DNA of 64,000 bases. Source: Proteiniclasticum sp043951855. GTDB taxonomy: Bacteria; Bacillota; Clostridia; Clostridiales; Clostridiaceae. Positions 45,086 through 54,471 of the stretch are shown piece after piece. Location of the stretch: contig NZ_JBINJW010000001.1 of NCBI RefSeq assembly GCF_043951855.1, forward strand, positions 550,863 to 614,862, given 5' to 3'. The first letter of the stretch is position 1; every line of letters starts with the position of its first letter. The notes under the pieces are model-generated. The model was not told where the DNA came from. It did not search any database and worked only from the letters and a program-made list of their open reading frames with translations. Position numbers and translations under genes: made by a program.

Positions 45086-46384
45086 CTAATCGTCCAGCGT
45101 ATGCAGCACATTGAGCCTGGAGGCTGCTATGAGCTTGTCCCTGGAGCGCAGGGCCACATCCACTTTGGAATGAAGCTTTGAAGTCTTGATGATGCTGATC
45201 TCCATGGTGAACCTGGCATCGATGCCCAGCACCTCATAGAAATCCGTGGTGCATTTATCGAGGCTGCAGCTGTAATACTGGTTCTGCAGATGAGAGATGG
45301 CGGTCTTGGACATGAGCATGGACAGAAGGCCTCTGGATGCATTGCCCAGCGGGTCCAGAAACTCCGGTGACACTACGCCACTGTAGTAGAATTTCCCGTC
45401 TCTCTTCTCCACCACCAGGCTTCTTATAATCTTATCCTCAATGGTGTCCGTTTCCATGGGCTTCATATGTCTTTCCTGAAGGGCCTTCAGGATATCGGTT
45501 CTTGTGATGACCCCCACTAGAATGCCTTCCTCCGTCACCGGACAGATGGGCAGATTCTCCCAGTCCATGATATGGGCCACATAGGACACGGTGGTCTTGG
45601 GCGTCACGGAGATGTTCACCTTTCTCATGACATCGCCCACCAGGTCCGTATCTTCTCGTCCCAGGGTTTCCTTAGGCGTTATGATGCCCTGAACCACCAT
45701 TTTCCGGTCCACCACGGGAAACTTCTCGTGGCCGGATTTCTCCGAGATCTTCAGGTAGTCCTTAATGGTGCTGTCCAGAAGCAGATGATGGGTCTCCTTC
45801 TGGATGATGTCCTTCACATAAGGAATGGTCTGCTTGATGAGATTTTCCGAAATCCCCCTGTTGATCATGGATGCAGTGGTGAAGGTATCATAGGAACAGG
45901 AAATGATGGGCAGCTTCAGCCTGTCCGCCAGGGCTACGTTCTTCTCACTGGCTTTGAATCCACCGGTGATCAGTACGCCCACCCCCATGTTCAGCGCCAG
46001 GGTATGGACTTCATCCCGGTTTCCCACGATGAGCAGTCCGCCCATGGTCAGATATTTCTTCATGGCCTCCATGGTCATGGCACCGATATTGAATCGATAG
46101 ATGGTCTTCTCCACTCCATCTTTTCCACCTAAAAGTTCTCCATCCACAATCCGGATGATTTCATTGTAGGTGATGGACTCGATCTTCTTTTCCTTCTCAC
46201 TTTCGATTCGGATGGTACCAGTCCTTGGCAGGGTCTCCAGATACCCCTCTTCCTCCATGATCTTGATGGCCTTGTATGCCGTGGCATCACTGACCCCCTG
46301 GTCTTTTGCCAGGGTTCTCACAGAGAGCTTCGTGCCCAGCTGCATTTCCTTGATGTGTTCCATGATGCGATCTATTTTCGCCAC
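45086..46384 (-). CDS. ytoI: DRTGG/CBS/hotdog regulatory protein (YtoI/SpxR type)
   Basis: 432 residues. A winged helix (residues 1-65, VRTLAKDQGVSDATAYKAIK), a DRTGG domain (about 75-180), two CBS repeats (about 190-310, FPVVDRKMVVQGIITPKETL; LPICPVTEEGILVGVITRTD) and a thioesterase-like hotdog domain (FYYSGVVSPEFLDPLGNASR) stand in the same order as in Bacillus YtoI and streptococcal SpxR. CBS pairs usually sense adenine nucleotides and the hotdog may bind an acyl-CoA, so it may link energy or acyl state to transcription. The start GTG overlaps the whiA stop by one base (TAGTG), giving translational coupling. Confidence 0.9.
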   Translation of the reverse strand: MAKIDRIMEHIKEMQLGTKLSVRTLAKDQGVSDATAYKAIKIMEEEGYLETLPRTGTIRIESEKEKKIESITYNEIIRIVDGELLGGKDGVEKTIYRFNIGAMTMEAMKKYLTMGGLLIVGNRDEVHTLALNMGVGVLITGGFKASEKNVALADRLKLPIISCSYDTFTTASMINRGISENLIKQTIPYVKDIIQKETHHLLLDSTIKDYLKISEKSGHEKFPVVDRKMVVQGIITPKETLGREDTDLVGDVMRKVNISVTPKTTVSYVAHIMDWENLPICPVTEEGILVGVITRTDILKALQERHMKPMETDTIEDKIIRSLVVEKRDGKFYYSGVVSPEFLDPLGNASRGLLSMLMSKTAISHLQNQYYSCSLDKCTTDFYEVLGIDARFTMEISIIKTSKLHSKVDVALRSRDKLIAASRLNVLHTLDD

Positions 46385-47334
46385 TACAGTCCCCCCTTCC
46401 TCAGTTCATCGGCTATTTTCTCGATCTTTCTCAGTCTGTGATTGACGCCGGATTTCCCCACAGGAGGATTCAGCATCTCTCCCAGTTCCTTCAGCGATTC
46501 ATCCGGATAATCCAGCCTCATCTCCGCCACTTCTCTCAGCGGTTTCGAAAGCCTGTTGAGTCCGATCTCCTTTTCTATGAGTTTGATGGACTCCACCTGC
46601 CGCACGGCTGCATTCACTGTCTTGGACAGATTGGCCGTTTCGCAGTTCACCAGTCTGTTCACATTGTTTCTCATGTCCTTCACGATTCTTACATTCTCGA
46701 ATTCGAAAAGACTGTTGTAGGCACCGATGATGGATAGAATATCCACAATCTGCTCCCCTTCCTTCAGGTACACGATATAGGCGTTCTTTCTGGCAATGAC
46801 CTTGGAGGTCAACCCATAGGAATTGATGAGCTCCTTCAGATCCTCCGCCAGCTCCAGGGAGTTCACGACGAACTCCAGATGGTACGCCTTCTCTGGATTG
46901 GAAACGCTCCCTGAACCTAGAAAAGAGCCTTTGATGTAGGCTTTCTTCAGCGCATCCGTATGAATCAGCTCCTCACCGATGCTGTAATCCAGGCTGAAAA
47001 CATCCTCTTCACTTCTGAGAATCCCTGTTTCCATAAGAAGATCCTTCAGGCCCATGTCTTCACTGATGACAATGACATAGGCATTGTTCTTTTTGAGTGA
47101 GCCTGATTTCTTCACCAGAAGCCTTCCGTGGATCTCCAGATGGTCCTTCAGAAGCTTGAAGATGAACCTCGCAGTGGAAGGATTCTCCGTGGTGATCTTG
47201 AAGGCCAGCTTCGAGGATCCGAAGGACAGCGTCCCCGATAACCTCATGATGGCGGAAAGAATCGAGATGATTTCTTCCCGTGATATATCTGTATTTCTTG
47301 TTATTTCACTTTTCACTGTCGATGAAAATGACAT
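46384..47334 (-). CDS. whiA: DNA-binding protein WhiA
   Basis: 316 residues. The N-terminal degenerate LAGLIDADG homing-endonuclease fold is visible (KKAYIKGSFLGSGSVSNPEK AYHLEF) and the C-terminal helix-turn-helix region reads EVAEMRLDYPDESLKELGEM then PPVGKSGVNHRLRKIEKIAD. WhiA is a conserved Gram-positive DNA-binding protein tied to cell division and chromosome segregation. In most Firmicutes it follows yvcK and rapZ; here yvcK is present, 221 bp upstream and separated by a terminator, but rapZ is not in between. Confidence 0.95.
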   Translation of the reverse strand: MSFSSTVKSEITRNTDISREEIISILSAIMRLSGTLSFGSSKLAFKITTENPSTARFIFKLLKDHLEIHGRLLVKKSGSLKKNNAYVIVISEDMGLKDLLMETGILRSEEDVFSLDYSIGEELIHTDALKKAYIKGSFLGSGSVSNPEKAYHLEFVVNSLELAEDLKELINSYGLTSKVIARKNAYIVYLKEGEQIVDILSIIGAYNSLFEFENVRIVKDMRNNVNRLVNCETANLSKTVNAAVRQVESIKLIEKEIGLNRLSKPLREVAEMRLDYPDESLKELGEMLNPPVGKSGVNHRLRKIEKIADELRKGGL

Positions 47335-47479
47335 AGTATCACCCGAACCTGTTCTATTTTTATTGTAAATTCTGCAGTTTTCTCCATCTTTAACAGACAG
47401 TTTTAGTACAGTTTACCTTTCTAATTATACCATAACACCAGAAATCATAGAACGGATAAGCACCCATTCACCACAATTA

Positions 47480-47526
47480 AAATAGGGGTGTTCCGACACC
47501 GGCAGATCGCCTCGGTCAGAACACCT
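47480..47526 (-). terminator. Hairpin between yvcK and whiA
   Basis: Arms GGTGTTC / GAACACC with inner pairing of CCG / CGG lie 30 bp after the yvcK stop and are followed on the minus strand by a TATTTTAA run. It suggests that whiA has its own promoter in the 150 bp before 47334. Confidence 0.55.
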
Positions 47527-47555
47527 TCTTTTCTACAGCATCCATGATTCTGTTC

Positions 47556-48887
47556 TCATTTTTTTCTGTGTTTCAGCTTGCCTGATAAAGCCACATACTC
47601 CAGGATTCTCTTCTTGTCATTGACCAGAGCCTCACTCAGGATGATCTCCATGAGTTTCTGGGAAAGCTTCTCCGCATCATGCCTGACGGAAGTTTCTCTG
47701 GGCTTTATAAAATCTCCTGTGATGAGCTTGAACTCATATTCCTTGAGATTCTCCTCATCCACCGGAACCTCAAACTGATTCATATGGTGGTAAGCGCTTC
47801 GAAGCTTCGGATTTCTGATCTTCGTCGTGTTGGCAAAGACATAATCCAGCGGACCGATGTCACCATGCTTATAGATGGCCCGGATGTGATCCGACACCTT
47901 GAAATCATCCGTTTCTCCCGGCTGCGTCATGACATTGCAGACATAGATCTTACGCGCCCTGCTTTCCTTGATGGCTTCCGGAACCCCTTTCACCAGAATG
48001 TTCGGAATGATGGAGGTGTAGAGGGAGCCCGGTCCTAGAATGATGGCGTCCGCTCTTAGAATTTCTTCCCGCACATCAGACAGGCACTCCGCATTTTCCG
48101 GCGTGATGTAGAGCCTGGCGATCTTCGCGCCTTCGGATATACTCACATCGGGAATGTGGGACTCTCCCACCACCACCTGATCGTTTTCCAGCACCGCATT
48201 GATCCGGATATTGTCCAGCGTCACCGGAAGCACTTTTCCTGTGATGGCAAGAACACTGGCCATTTTCTGCACCGCATCTTCAAAATTGTCCGAGACGCCG
48301 TCCATGGCGGCGAGAAAAAGATTCCCGAAGCTCTGTCCTTTCAGACTCCCATCCTTGAACCGGTACTGCATGAGCTCCTCCATGAGGGGCTCGGTGTTGG
48401 CCAGAGCCACCAGGCAGTTTCTGATGTCTCCAGGCGGAAGAATGCCCAGGTCTTCCCGAAGGACCCCGGAGCCTCCCCCGTCATCGGCCACGGTGACCAC
48501 CGCGGTGATGTTGTTGGTATAGCTCTTGATGCCTTTCAAAATAGTGGAAAGCCCCGTGCCTCCACCAATGATCACGACCCTTGGCCCCTGGACCAGAAGC
48601 TTCTTGTCATGAATGAGGCTTCCGATTTCTCTGGAGTCCATATTGAAATCGATGAGTCCGTCCTTGGCCAGAGACATGAAGTTCTTCAGAAGCTCCGCCG
48701 TGGATACATACAGGGTGGAAGCACCTAAAATAAGAAGATAGATATAATACAGATTATATACATCTTCTCCAAATCTTCTGAATATCAGTTCTATAATGGC
48801 AAACACCAGCAGGCTGATACCCACAATGGCCAGCCCGAACCATCTTTTGATTCCAAATCCCGTATTCATCCAGTCTTTTATCTTCAT
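47556..48887 (-). CDS. yvcK: YvcK-type gluconeogenesis factor with N-terminal membrane domain
   Basis: 443 residues. VVIIGGGTGLSTILKGIK and ADDGGGSGVLREDLGILPPG DIRNCLVALAN are the UDP-sugar/NAD-like binding core of the YvcK/CofD-like family. It binds UDP-GlcNAc and is needed for normal cell shape and growth on gluconeogenic carbon in Bacillus. About 100 residues precede the core and contain two membrane helices (IKRWFGLAIVGISLLVFAII; YYIYLLILGASTLYV); Bacillus YvcK lacks them, while many clostridial forms have them. The ribosome binding site is weak. Confidence 0.93.
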   Translation of the reverse strand: MKIKDWMNTGFGIKRWFGLAIVGISLLVFAIIELIFRRFGEDVYNLYYIYLLILGASTLYVSTAELLKNFMSLAKDGLIDFNMDSREIGSLIHDKKLLVQGPRVVIIGGGTGLSTILKGIKSYTNNITAVVTVADDGGGSGVLREDLGILPPGDIRNCLVALANTEPLMEELMQYRFKDGSLKGQSFGNLFLAAMDGVSDNFEDAVQKMASVLAITGKVLPVTLDNIRINAVLENDQVVVGESHIPDVSISEGAKIARLYITPENAECLSDVREEILRADAIILGPGSLYTSIIPNILVKGVPEAIKESRARKIYVCNVMTQPGETDDFKVSDHIRAIYKHGDIGPLDYVFANTTKIRNPKLRSAYHHMNQFEVPVDEENLKEYEFKLITGDFIKPRETSVRHDAEKLSQKLMEIILSEALVNDKKRILEYVALSGKLKHRKK

Positions 48888-49009
48888 CTATATACACCAC
48901 TGATTCCTCTTGTTCTTACCTATGATTATACCACAGCTTATTTAAGTGAAGAACATGCCTCTTCTTATTTGCGTTTCTGCAATTAGAAGTAGCATTTCAC
49001 CTACAACAA

Positions 49010-49034
49010 AGAGAACCGGCTTTTAAAGCCGGTC
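49010..49034 (-). terminator. Terminator of the glucan operon
   Basis: ACCGGCTTT / AAAGCCGGT stem 50 bp after the phosphorylase stop; a TTCTCTTTG stretch follows on the minus strand. Confidence 0.65.
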
Positions 49035-49083
49035 CCCTGAGGTACTGCAGTTCAGGAAAGTGAAGACTCTGGTAAAGGATCCA

Positions 49084-52000
49084 TTAGGCCTTCTTCAGTG
49101 TTTTCTTCCTGTTGATCTGCACAATGATCTTATCAAATTTTCCGTCCCGTCTGAAGAGACTATCCGAGATTTCCCGGTTGAGCTTCAGCGTGCTCTCGAA
49201 GGTGTACCTGTCCCCATTTTCATAAAAGACCGATACCGCATCATGGTCGCTGAGCTCATAGATCACCGGAACAGAACATATGGTGAAGCCCAGCTGATTT
49301 TCCCTTATGTCCAGCGTTCTTTCCGGAAGGACCCAGTCCACCTGTTTCTTCAGGAACTCCTCTTCCGACAGCATGCTTGGATCAAATCGGATTTCCCCTT
49401 CTGACACGAAGACACCCAGTTCGCTGAATCTGGTGATGAAATCCTCTTTGACCTGCCCGGTCATGCCAGGCTGCTGAACTCCTGCAAAACCAGGAGTATG
49501 GGAATAGGCGTCACTTGGGAATGCGCCATAGTCAAGGGGCGATTTGTCCACACCGATGCCAGCCTTCAGATCTCGGAAGTGCTCTGCCAGTCTGTCCGCA
49601 TCCTCCAGCTCACCGCTTCTCAGGGCAAGTTCATGGTTTTCCTTAGCAGCAAGCACAAGTTTCGAGACCATATGCCAGTAGATGCTTCCGAGTCCCTCAT
49701 ATTTATAGAAGGTCCCCGAACGGCCTGTAAAGGCATGGTGCTCAAACATCTCATGGAAGATTGCGCCGACTTTCTGTATGTCTGCCATCTCGTAATCCGT
49801 CTCCGAAGAGAGAGCATCCATGATCTCCTTGGCATTTCTGAACTGTCCGTTGAAACGGTATTGCCCTCTCACATCCTGTTCAATGAATCTTCTGGATCCT
49901 TTTTCAAGTTCCATCTGAAGAAGTGATGAGGATTTCACCGCTTCCTCAGGAATGATGTTCTTCTGAAGGAACAGCGGCAGTTCCCGGACCGGATAGAGCA
50001 TATAGCTGTTCTGATCCTCGCGATAGATCCGGCTTCTCTTCAGTGCCTCAAGGACGTCTAGCGCTTCTCTGCTGCTTAATGCGCCAGAGCTCAAGACCGC
50101 CACCTGTCCTTCCAGCATCTCATAGAGATGACTCAGGCTGCAGGTGTTTTCATCGAATCGGAGCAGATTGTATGCATGATAGAGGCCATCCTCTCTTCTG
50201 TTTGCGGCGATGGCGGCATCCAGATGTCCCTTCGCAGCATGGAGCAGTCTTCGGATATCATCATAGGAAAGCGCTGCCTTTTCGCCCGTAAACCCATCAG
50301 CATAGATCTTCTGACGATAAGACGCCCCGATGCGTCCGAGTTTCATGACGATTTCATAGCGCGCTTCATCACTTATGGTCTCATCCAGAAGCGATGCGCT
50401 TTCTTCAAGAACCTTCAGCGTGTCCACAAGCATCCTGCTCATTTCACCGGAAACGGCCACCGTGCCTTCCGCATCTTCCAGCAGCGTATCCATGAAGCTC
50501 AGGTAACGGTATAGATAGTACAGCGTGACCATGGAAACCCCGTTGCCCACCAGGGCATTGTTGGCATCATTCCATTCCGGACGCTGGGTATTCATCCAGA
50601 TGCCTCCATCCGGGATATAGCTGGATAATTTGGAGAGCAGCACCGCAAGGAGTTTTTCCGTGAGATTCACATGATAGATCTCTTCTCCTACGAAATGCAG
50701 CTTGCCGTCTGCGCCATACCGCTCCACTTTCCTGCTGATGGTTTTTGCAGCCGCTTCATCATAGTCAATGGAATTCTTGGGATCTCTTACGAGCTCTTCG
50801 ATTCCCTTGATTCTGTATGGCACGTTGGCATAGACAAAGATCTCCTTTTCCAGCATTTCACTGAGCTTGTTCGGATGGTACTTCTTCGACAGCTCCATGA
50901 GCTTCAGAAGATAGATGACCTGATGGTCTCCCCAGTATCCGATGTTTGACCAGGGGTCTTCCGGATCCGGTTCTTCCCAGTCCACGCCATCCTTGGTGAT
51001 GCGGTAGGCATTGTATCCGTCCGGTGTGGATGCGTTCACGAATTTCGCGATGATGCTTTCGATATAGCCAGGGAAGGACAGGGAAAGCGCTTCCCAGTTC
51101 TGGAAAATGTCTCTCCAGTTCCCTTCAAAGTTCAGATTCCGCTTTCCATCTTCACCGCTTATTTTGATGTTGAATTTATTCCATGGACGGCTGGGATCCC
51201 CATGTCGTCTGGAATAGGTCAATGGGAGATACTCCAGAAGGATTCTTATGAGATCTTTATCGCCGGTTTTTTCCACCATAGCTAAAAGCTCCGCATAATT
51301 TTTCTCTTCAGGCAGAGCATCCAACATGTTTCTGTGCCTTGTGAGGAGGTCCTTATTCCAATTTCCGATGAATGCCAGCAGATCCTCTGTAAAGACATTG
51401 TAGCCATCCGCATAGATTCCACCACGCATGATATTGTACAGGGTGTTGGAGAAGTGCCTGTAGCTGTCCATTTTCTTTTCCGTGATCTGGCATCCGTCGG
51501 CGTCAAATACAAGCTTCTTCAGATTCTCATCGCCTCTATTAAGATCCGCTTCCAGACTGTGGAGGATGCTGTCGCCTTCGCGTATTTCACTGATCAGCGC
51601 TTCGATATCCGCCGCGCTCTGCTTGAGCTCTGAAACCATAACCCATGTCTTTGACTGAGAGCCGGAGAGTTTCAGTTCAGAAGACACATAGAATGCGCCT
51701 CTTTGACCCTTGATGTCATATTCCGTCGTGATGTCGGACCCTCTTCTGAAGCTTCTGACCTGATGCTCCGAAAGAAGTATCGTCGGCTCATCCAGACCCT
51801 TGGTCCAGACCGTCGTCGCTTTGAGGGACTCACTGGGTTCGGGCTGATCCGATATGATGGAACTGAGGGTGAAAATGCCCAGGGCTGATTCCTCCACCAG
51901 TTCGCTGCGCTTATATCCGTCAATGAGTGTACTGCGACTTGACTGAGCCAGTGCGTCCACGCCGTAGGGCAGGATGTTTCTGATGCCGTCCAGCACACGT

Positions 52001-52524
52001 ATGTCAAGCTCTTCACCTGAATCGTTTAAGAGTTCCGACTCCTTGACCAGGCCATAAAGGCTGCTCATCTTCCAGGAGTATCGATAGGTCAGCTTAAGAT
52101 CCACATTCACTTCCTCGAACATGATCTTGTTGCCCATGGTGTTCTTATAGAGATTTCTCTTTATTCTGTATACGTCCGCATTGTGACTGGTAAAAGGCTG
52201 CCAGAGACTGCGCCTTTCCCCATCAGAAACAATCAGCGCAGTATCCGGACCTGTGGTCTCAATGCTGTCATGAACCTTGTCGTCCGTAACATAGGGAAAC
52301 AGAGCGTTGTCAGGGTTCTCCCGGCCCGCGGTGAGCCCCCCTGTACTGGAAACGAAGAGCCAGAAATCTCCGTCATTGACGATGGTCATGAAAAATGGAG
52401 GCATTTCATGAAAATCGCTGATCCGGAAGAATGTTTCCCCCTTCATTTCCACAGTGGTTAATGAAATTTCCGGTGCGTCAGCATGGAGTACACTGTCACC
52501 GATATATATATTCGTATCTTTCAT
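49084..52524 (-). CDS. Large GH94-clan glycoside phosphorylase (GH149-like)
   Basis: 1,146 residues. An N-terminal beta-sandwich of about 300 residues is followed by an (alpha/alpha)6 barrel. DWEEPDPEDPWSNIGYWGDH QVIYLLKLMEL places the presumed general-acid aspartate at D533 (by analogy with the catalytic Asp of GH94), and RPEWNDANNALVGNGVSM is the conserved W-N-D segment of the clan. These enzymes split beta-glucosidic bonds with phosphate to glucose-1-phosphate. The length and the GYWGDH context are closest, as I recall, to GH149 beta-1,3-glucan phosphorylases, but GH94 or GH161 cannot be excluded. No signal peptide: cytoplasmic. It is the last gene of the ABC importer operon (24 bp after the permease). 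Confidence 0.8.
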   Translation of the reverse strand: MKDTNIYIGDSVLHADAPEISLTTVEMKGETFFRISDFHEMPPFFMTIVNDGDFWLFVSSTGGLTAGRENPDNALFPYVTDDKVHDSIETTGPDTALIVSDGERRSLWQPFTSHNADVYRIKRNLYKNTMGNKIMFEEVNVDLKLTYRYSWKMSSLYGLVKESELLNDSGEELDIRVLDGIRNILPYGVDALAQSSRSTLIDGYKRSELVEESALGIFTLSSIISDQPEPSESLKATTVWTKGLDEPTILLSEHQVRSFRRGSDITTEYDIKGQRGAFYVSSELKLSGSQSKTWVMVSELKQSAADIEALISEIREGDSILHSLEADLNRGDENLKKLVFDADGCQITEKKMDSYRHFSNTLYNIMRGGIYADGYNVFTEDLLAFIGNWNKDLLTRHRNMLDALPEEKNYAELLAMVEKTGDKDLIRILLEYLPLTYSRRHGDPSRPWNKFNIKISGEDGKRNLNFEGNWRDIFQNWEALSLSFPGYIESIIAKFVNASTPDGYNAYRITKDGVDWEEPDPEDPWSNIGYWGDHQVIYLLKLMELSKKYHPNKLSEMLEKEIFVYANVPYRIKGIEELVRDPKNSIDYDEAAAKTISRKVERYGADGKLHFVGEEIYHVNLTEKLLAVLLSKLSSYIPDGGIWMNTQRPEWNDANNALVGNGVSMVTLYYLYRYLSFMDTLLEDAEGTVAVSGEMSRMLVDTLKVLEESASLLDETISDEARYEIVMKLGRIGASYRQKIYADGFTGEKAALSYDDIRRLLHAAKGHLDAAIAANRREDGLYHAYNLLRFDENTCSLSHLYEMLEGQVAVLSSGALSSREALDVLEALKRSRIYREDQNSYMLYPVRELPLFLQKNIIPEEAVKSSSLLQMELEKGSRRFIEQDVRGQYRFNGQFRNAKEIMDALSSETDYEMADIQKVGAIFHEMFEHHAFTGRSGTFYKYEGLGSIYWHMVSKLVLAAKENHELALRSGELEDADRLAEHFRDLKAGIGVDKSPLDYGAFPSDAYSHTPGFAGVQQPGMTGQVKEDFITRFSELGVFVSEGEIRFDPSMLSEEEFLKKQVDWVLPERTLDIRENQLGFTICSVPVIYELSDHDAVSVFYENGDRYTFESTLKLNREISDSLFRRDGKFDKIIVQINRKKTLKKA

Positions 52525-52548
52525 CGTTACTTCCTTTCATCCTTATGA

Positions 52549-53457
52549 TTAGCCCTTCACTGCACCGGCCGAGATATTTTCAATGAGATATTTGGAGGCG
52601 AATATGAACACCACAACAATCGGTACGATGGAGATGGCAAACCCGAGATAGATCGCTCCCTGATTCTGGTACCAAATTCTCAGTGCCTTCAGAGAGGAAA
52701 TGACCATGGGCAGTGTTTCATTGGCCTTGGAACTCAGAATGACTCTGGCACTCAGATAGTTGTTCCAGGACCCGATGAAGGTGAAGATCGACATGGTCGC
52801 TACACCTGGAGCCATGAGCGGCAGTGCGATTCTGTGGAAGATATAAAGCTCTCCCGCGCCATCTATTCTGGCTGCCTCTATGACTTCCTTCCCGAGGGAG
52901 GAACTGATGTAGGCTCTCAGGAAAAACACTGTTCCGATGGAGGCGATGGCTGGTATGATCAGCGCAAGATGATTATCCATGAGCCCGATCTGGGTCATGA
53001 GTCTGACATAGCCAAGAAACGCCAGCTGGCTGGGAACCATCATGAATATGAGGATCAGTCCGAACAGGACATTCTTTCCTCTGAAATTGAACACATGGAA
53101 TCCGTAGGCCGTAAGGGCTGAGAAATAGCCCGATAAAACCGTCACAGCCACGGCGATCTTCAGGGAATTCATGAACCCCCTGACCACATCCACGTTGTCC
53201 ACCAGAATCCTGTAGTTTTCCACCAGATTCGTTCCTGGAATCAGTGAGATACCCTGGGTTGAAATGGACATTCCGTCACGGGTGGCATTGATGAGCACGA
53301 TCCAGAAAGGAATGACGGCAATGACCACAAGGAATGCAAGGAAAAGATAGATCAGGCTGTATACCAGAACTTTCTTCATTTTGTTTCTTCGAATCTCTTT
53401 CTGTCTCTGTTCATCGGTCTGAGGAAGAGTCTGTACTTTTCTTCTATTGTCTTTCAT
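52549..53457 (-). CDS. CUT1-type ABC sugar transporter permease (MalG/AraQ-like)
   Basis: 302 residues, six membrane helices. VIEAARIDGAGELYIFHRIA LPLMAPGVATMSIF is the EAA loop (E-A-A-x-x-D-G-A...P) that docks the ATPase. ATG 53457 is used because GGCGGTGAT precedes it; it overlaps the first permease gene by 14 bases. With its partner it forms the membrane channel for an oligosaccharide importer. Confidence 0.92.
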   Translation of the reverse strand: MKDNRRKVQTLPQTDEQRQKEIRRNKMKKVLVYSLIYLFLAFLVVIAVIPFWIVLINATRDGMSISTQGISLIPGTNLVENYRILVDNVDVVRGFMNSLKIAVAVTVLSGYFSALTAYGFHVFNFRGKNVLFGLILIFMMVPSQLAFLGYVRLMTQIGLMDNHLALIIPAIASIGTVFFLRAYISSSLGKEVIEAARIDGAGELYIFHRIALPLMAPGVATMSIFTFIGSWNNYLSARVILSSKANETLPMVISSLKALRIWYQNQGAIYLGFAISIVPIVVVFIFASKYLIENISAGAVKG

Positions 53458-54415
53458 GAGGATCACCGCCTTTCATCATCAGTACTTCTTTCTTTTTCGC
53501 TTTCTTCTCTTTTCGGTTTTCAAAAAATTCCTTGATTTCTCTTCTGTTTGTCGCAATGGTGAACACCGCTGTAAAGACCATGATGAGCAGGAATAGTACA
53601 AAAGAAAGGGCAGAAGCATAACCATAGTTTCTGTAGACGAACGCCATATTATAGATGTACACAATCATCGTGTTCAGACTGCCTTCCGGAAACCCTCTGC
53701 TGTCGGTAATGAGAAACGGAATATCAAAGAGCTGAAGTCCGCCAATGAGACCTGTTACCATGACATACATGAGAATCGGCTTGATGGAAGGTATGGTGAT
53801 GTTCTTCATGATCTGGAATCTGTTGGCCCCATCGATTCTTGCCGCTTCAAAGGTCTCTTTGCTCACAGCCTGCACGGAAGCCATGAATAGAATGAAGGAG
53901 TTCCCAAACCACATCCAGGTCTGAATCCCCGACACACTCATCTGAGCCAGAATCGGCTTTGTCAGCCATCCGATGGCCTGATCGATCCACCCGATATTAA
54001 AGAGGACCTGATTCACGACACCATAGTCTCTGTCCAGAAGCTTCACGAAAATCAGTGCGATGGTGGCAGAAGCGATGAGATTCGGCAGATAGAATATAAC
54101 CCGGAAGAAACCCAGTCCTTTGACTTTGTACTTGATGTCCGAGAAAATCATAACCAGCAGAAATGCCAGGAAAATCTGGAAGAAAATATTCACTGCCCAG
54201 ATTCTGATTGTATTGTAGAATGCATCCACCACATTGGGGTCGTTGAAAACCAGTTTGAAGTTTTCAGCTCCAATGAATACCTGTGGTCCATAACCTTTGA
54301 ATCTCGTCATGGAAAGGTACAAGGTGAACAGAATCGGATATACATTAAACAGGGCGAACACCAGAAAAAATGGTGTGATAAAAAAATATCCTTTCCTTTC
54401 TTTTGTTTTTTTCAT
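53444..54415 (-). CDS. CUT1-type ABC sugar transporter permease (MalF/LacF-like)
   Basis: 323 residues, six membrane helices after a charged start (KKTKERKGYFFITPFFLVFA). The EAA loop reads FEAARIDGANRFQIMKNITI PSIKP. Start ATG 54415 with GGAGGTA upstream, preferred over two more upstream Met codons. It lies 56 bp after the binding-protein gene. No ATPase is encoded in the operon; as in many Firmicutes a shared MsmX/MsiK-type ATPase elsewhere probably powers it. Confidence 0.92.
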   Translation of the reverse strand: MKKTKERKGYFFITPFFLVFALFNVYPILFTLYLSMTRFKGYGPQVFIGAENFKLVFNDPNVVDAFYNTIRIWAVNIFFQIFLAFLLVMIFSDIKYKVKGLGFFRVIFYLPNLIASATIALIFVKLLDRDYGVVNQVLFNIGWIDQAIGWLTKPILAQMSVSGIQTWMWFGNSFILFMASVQAVSKETFEAARIDGANRFQIMKNITIPSIKPILMYVMVTGLIGGLQLFDIPFLITDSRGFPEGSLNTMIVYIYNMAFVYRNYGYASALSFVLFLLIMVFTAVFTIATNRREIKEFFENRKEKKAKKKEVLMMKGGDPHERQ

Positions 54416-54471
54416 TTTTACCTCCATATGCAAAAGTAGACGTTACGTCTACTTCTGCATGGTTTTTTTCT

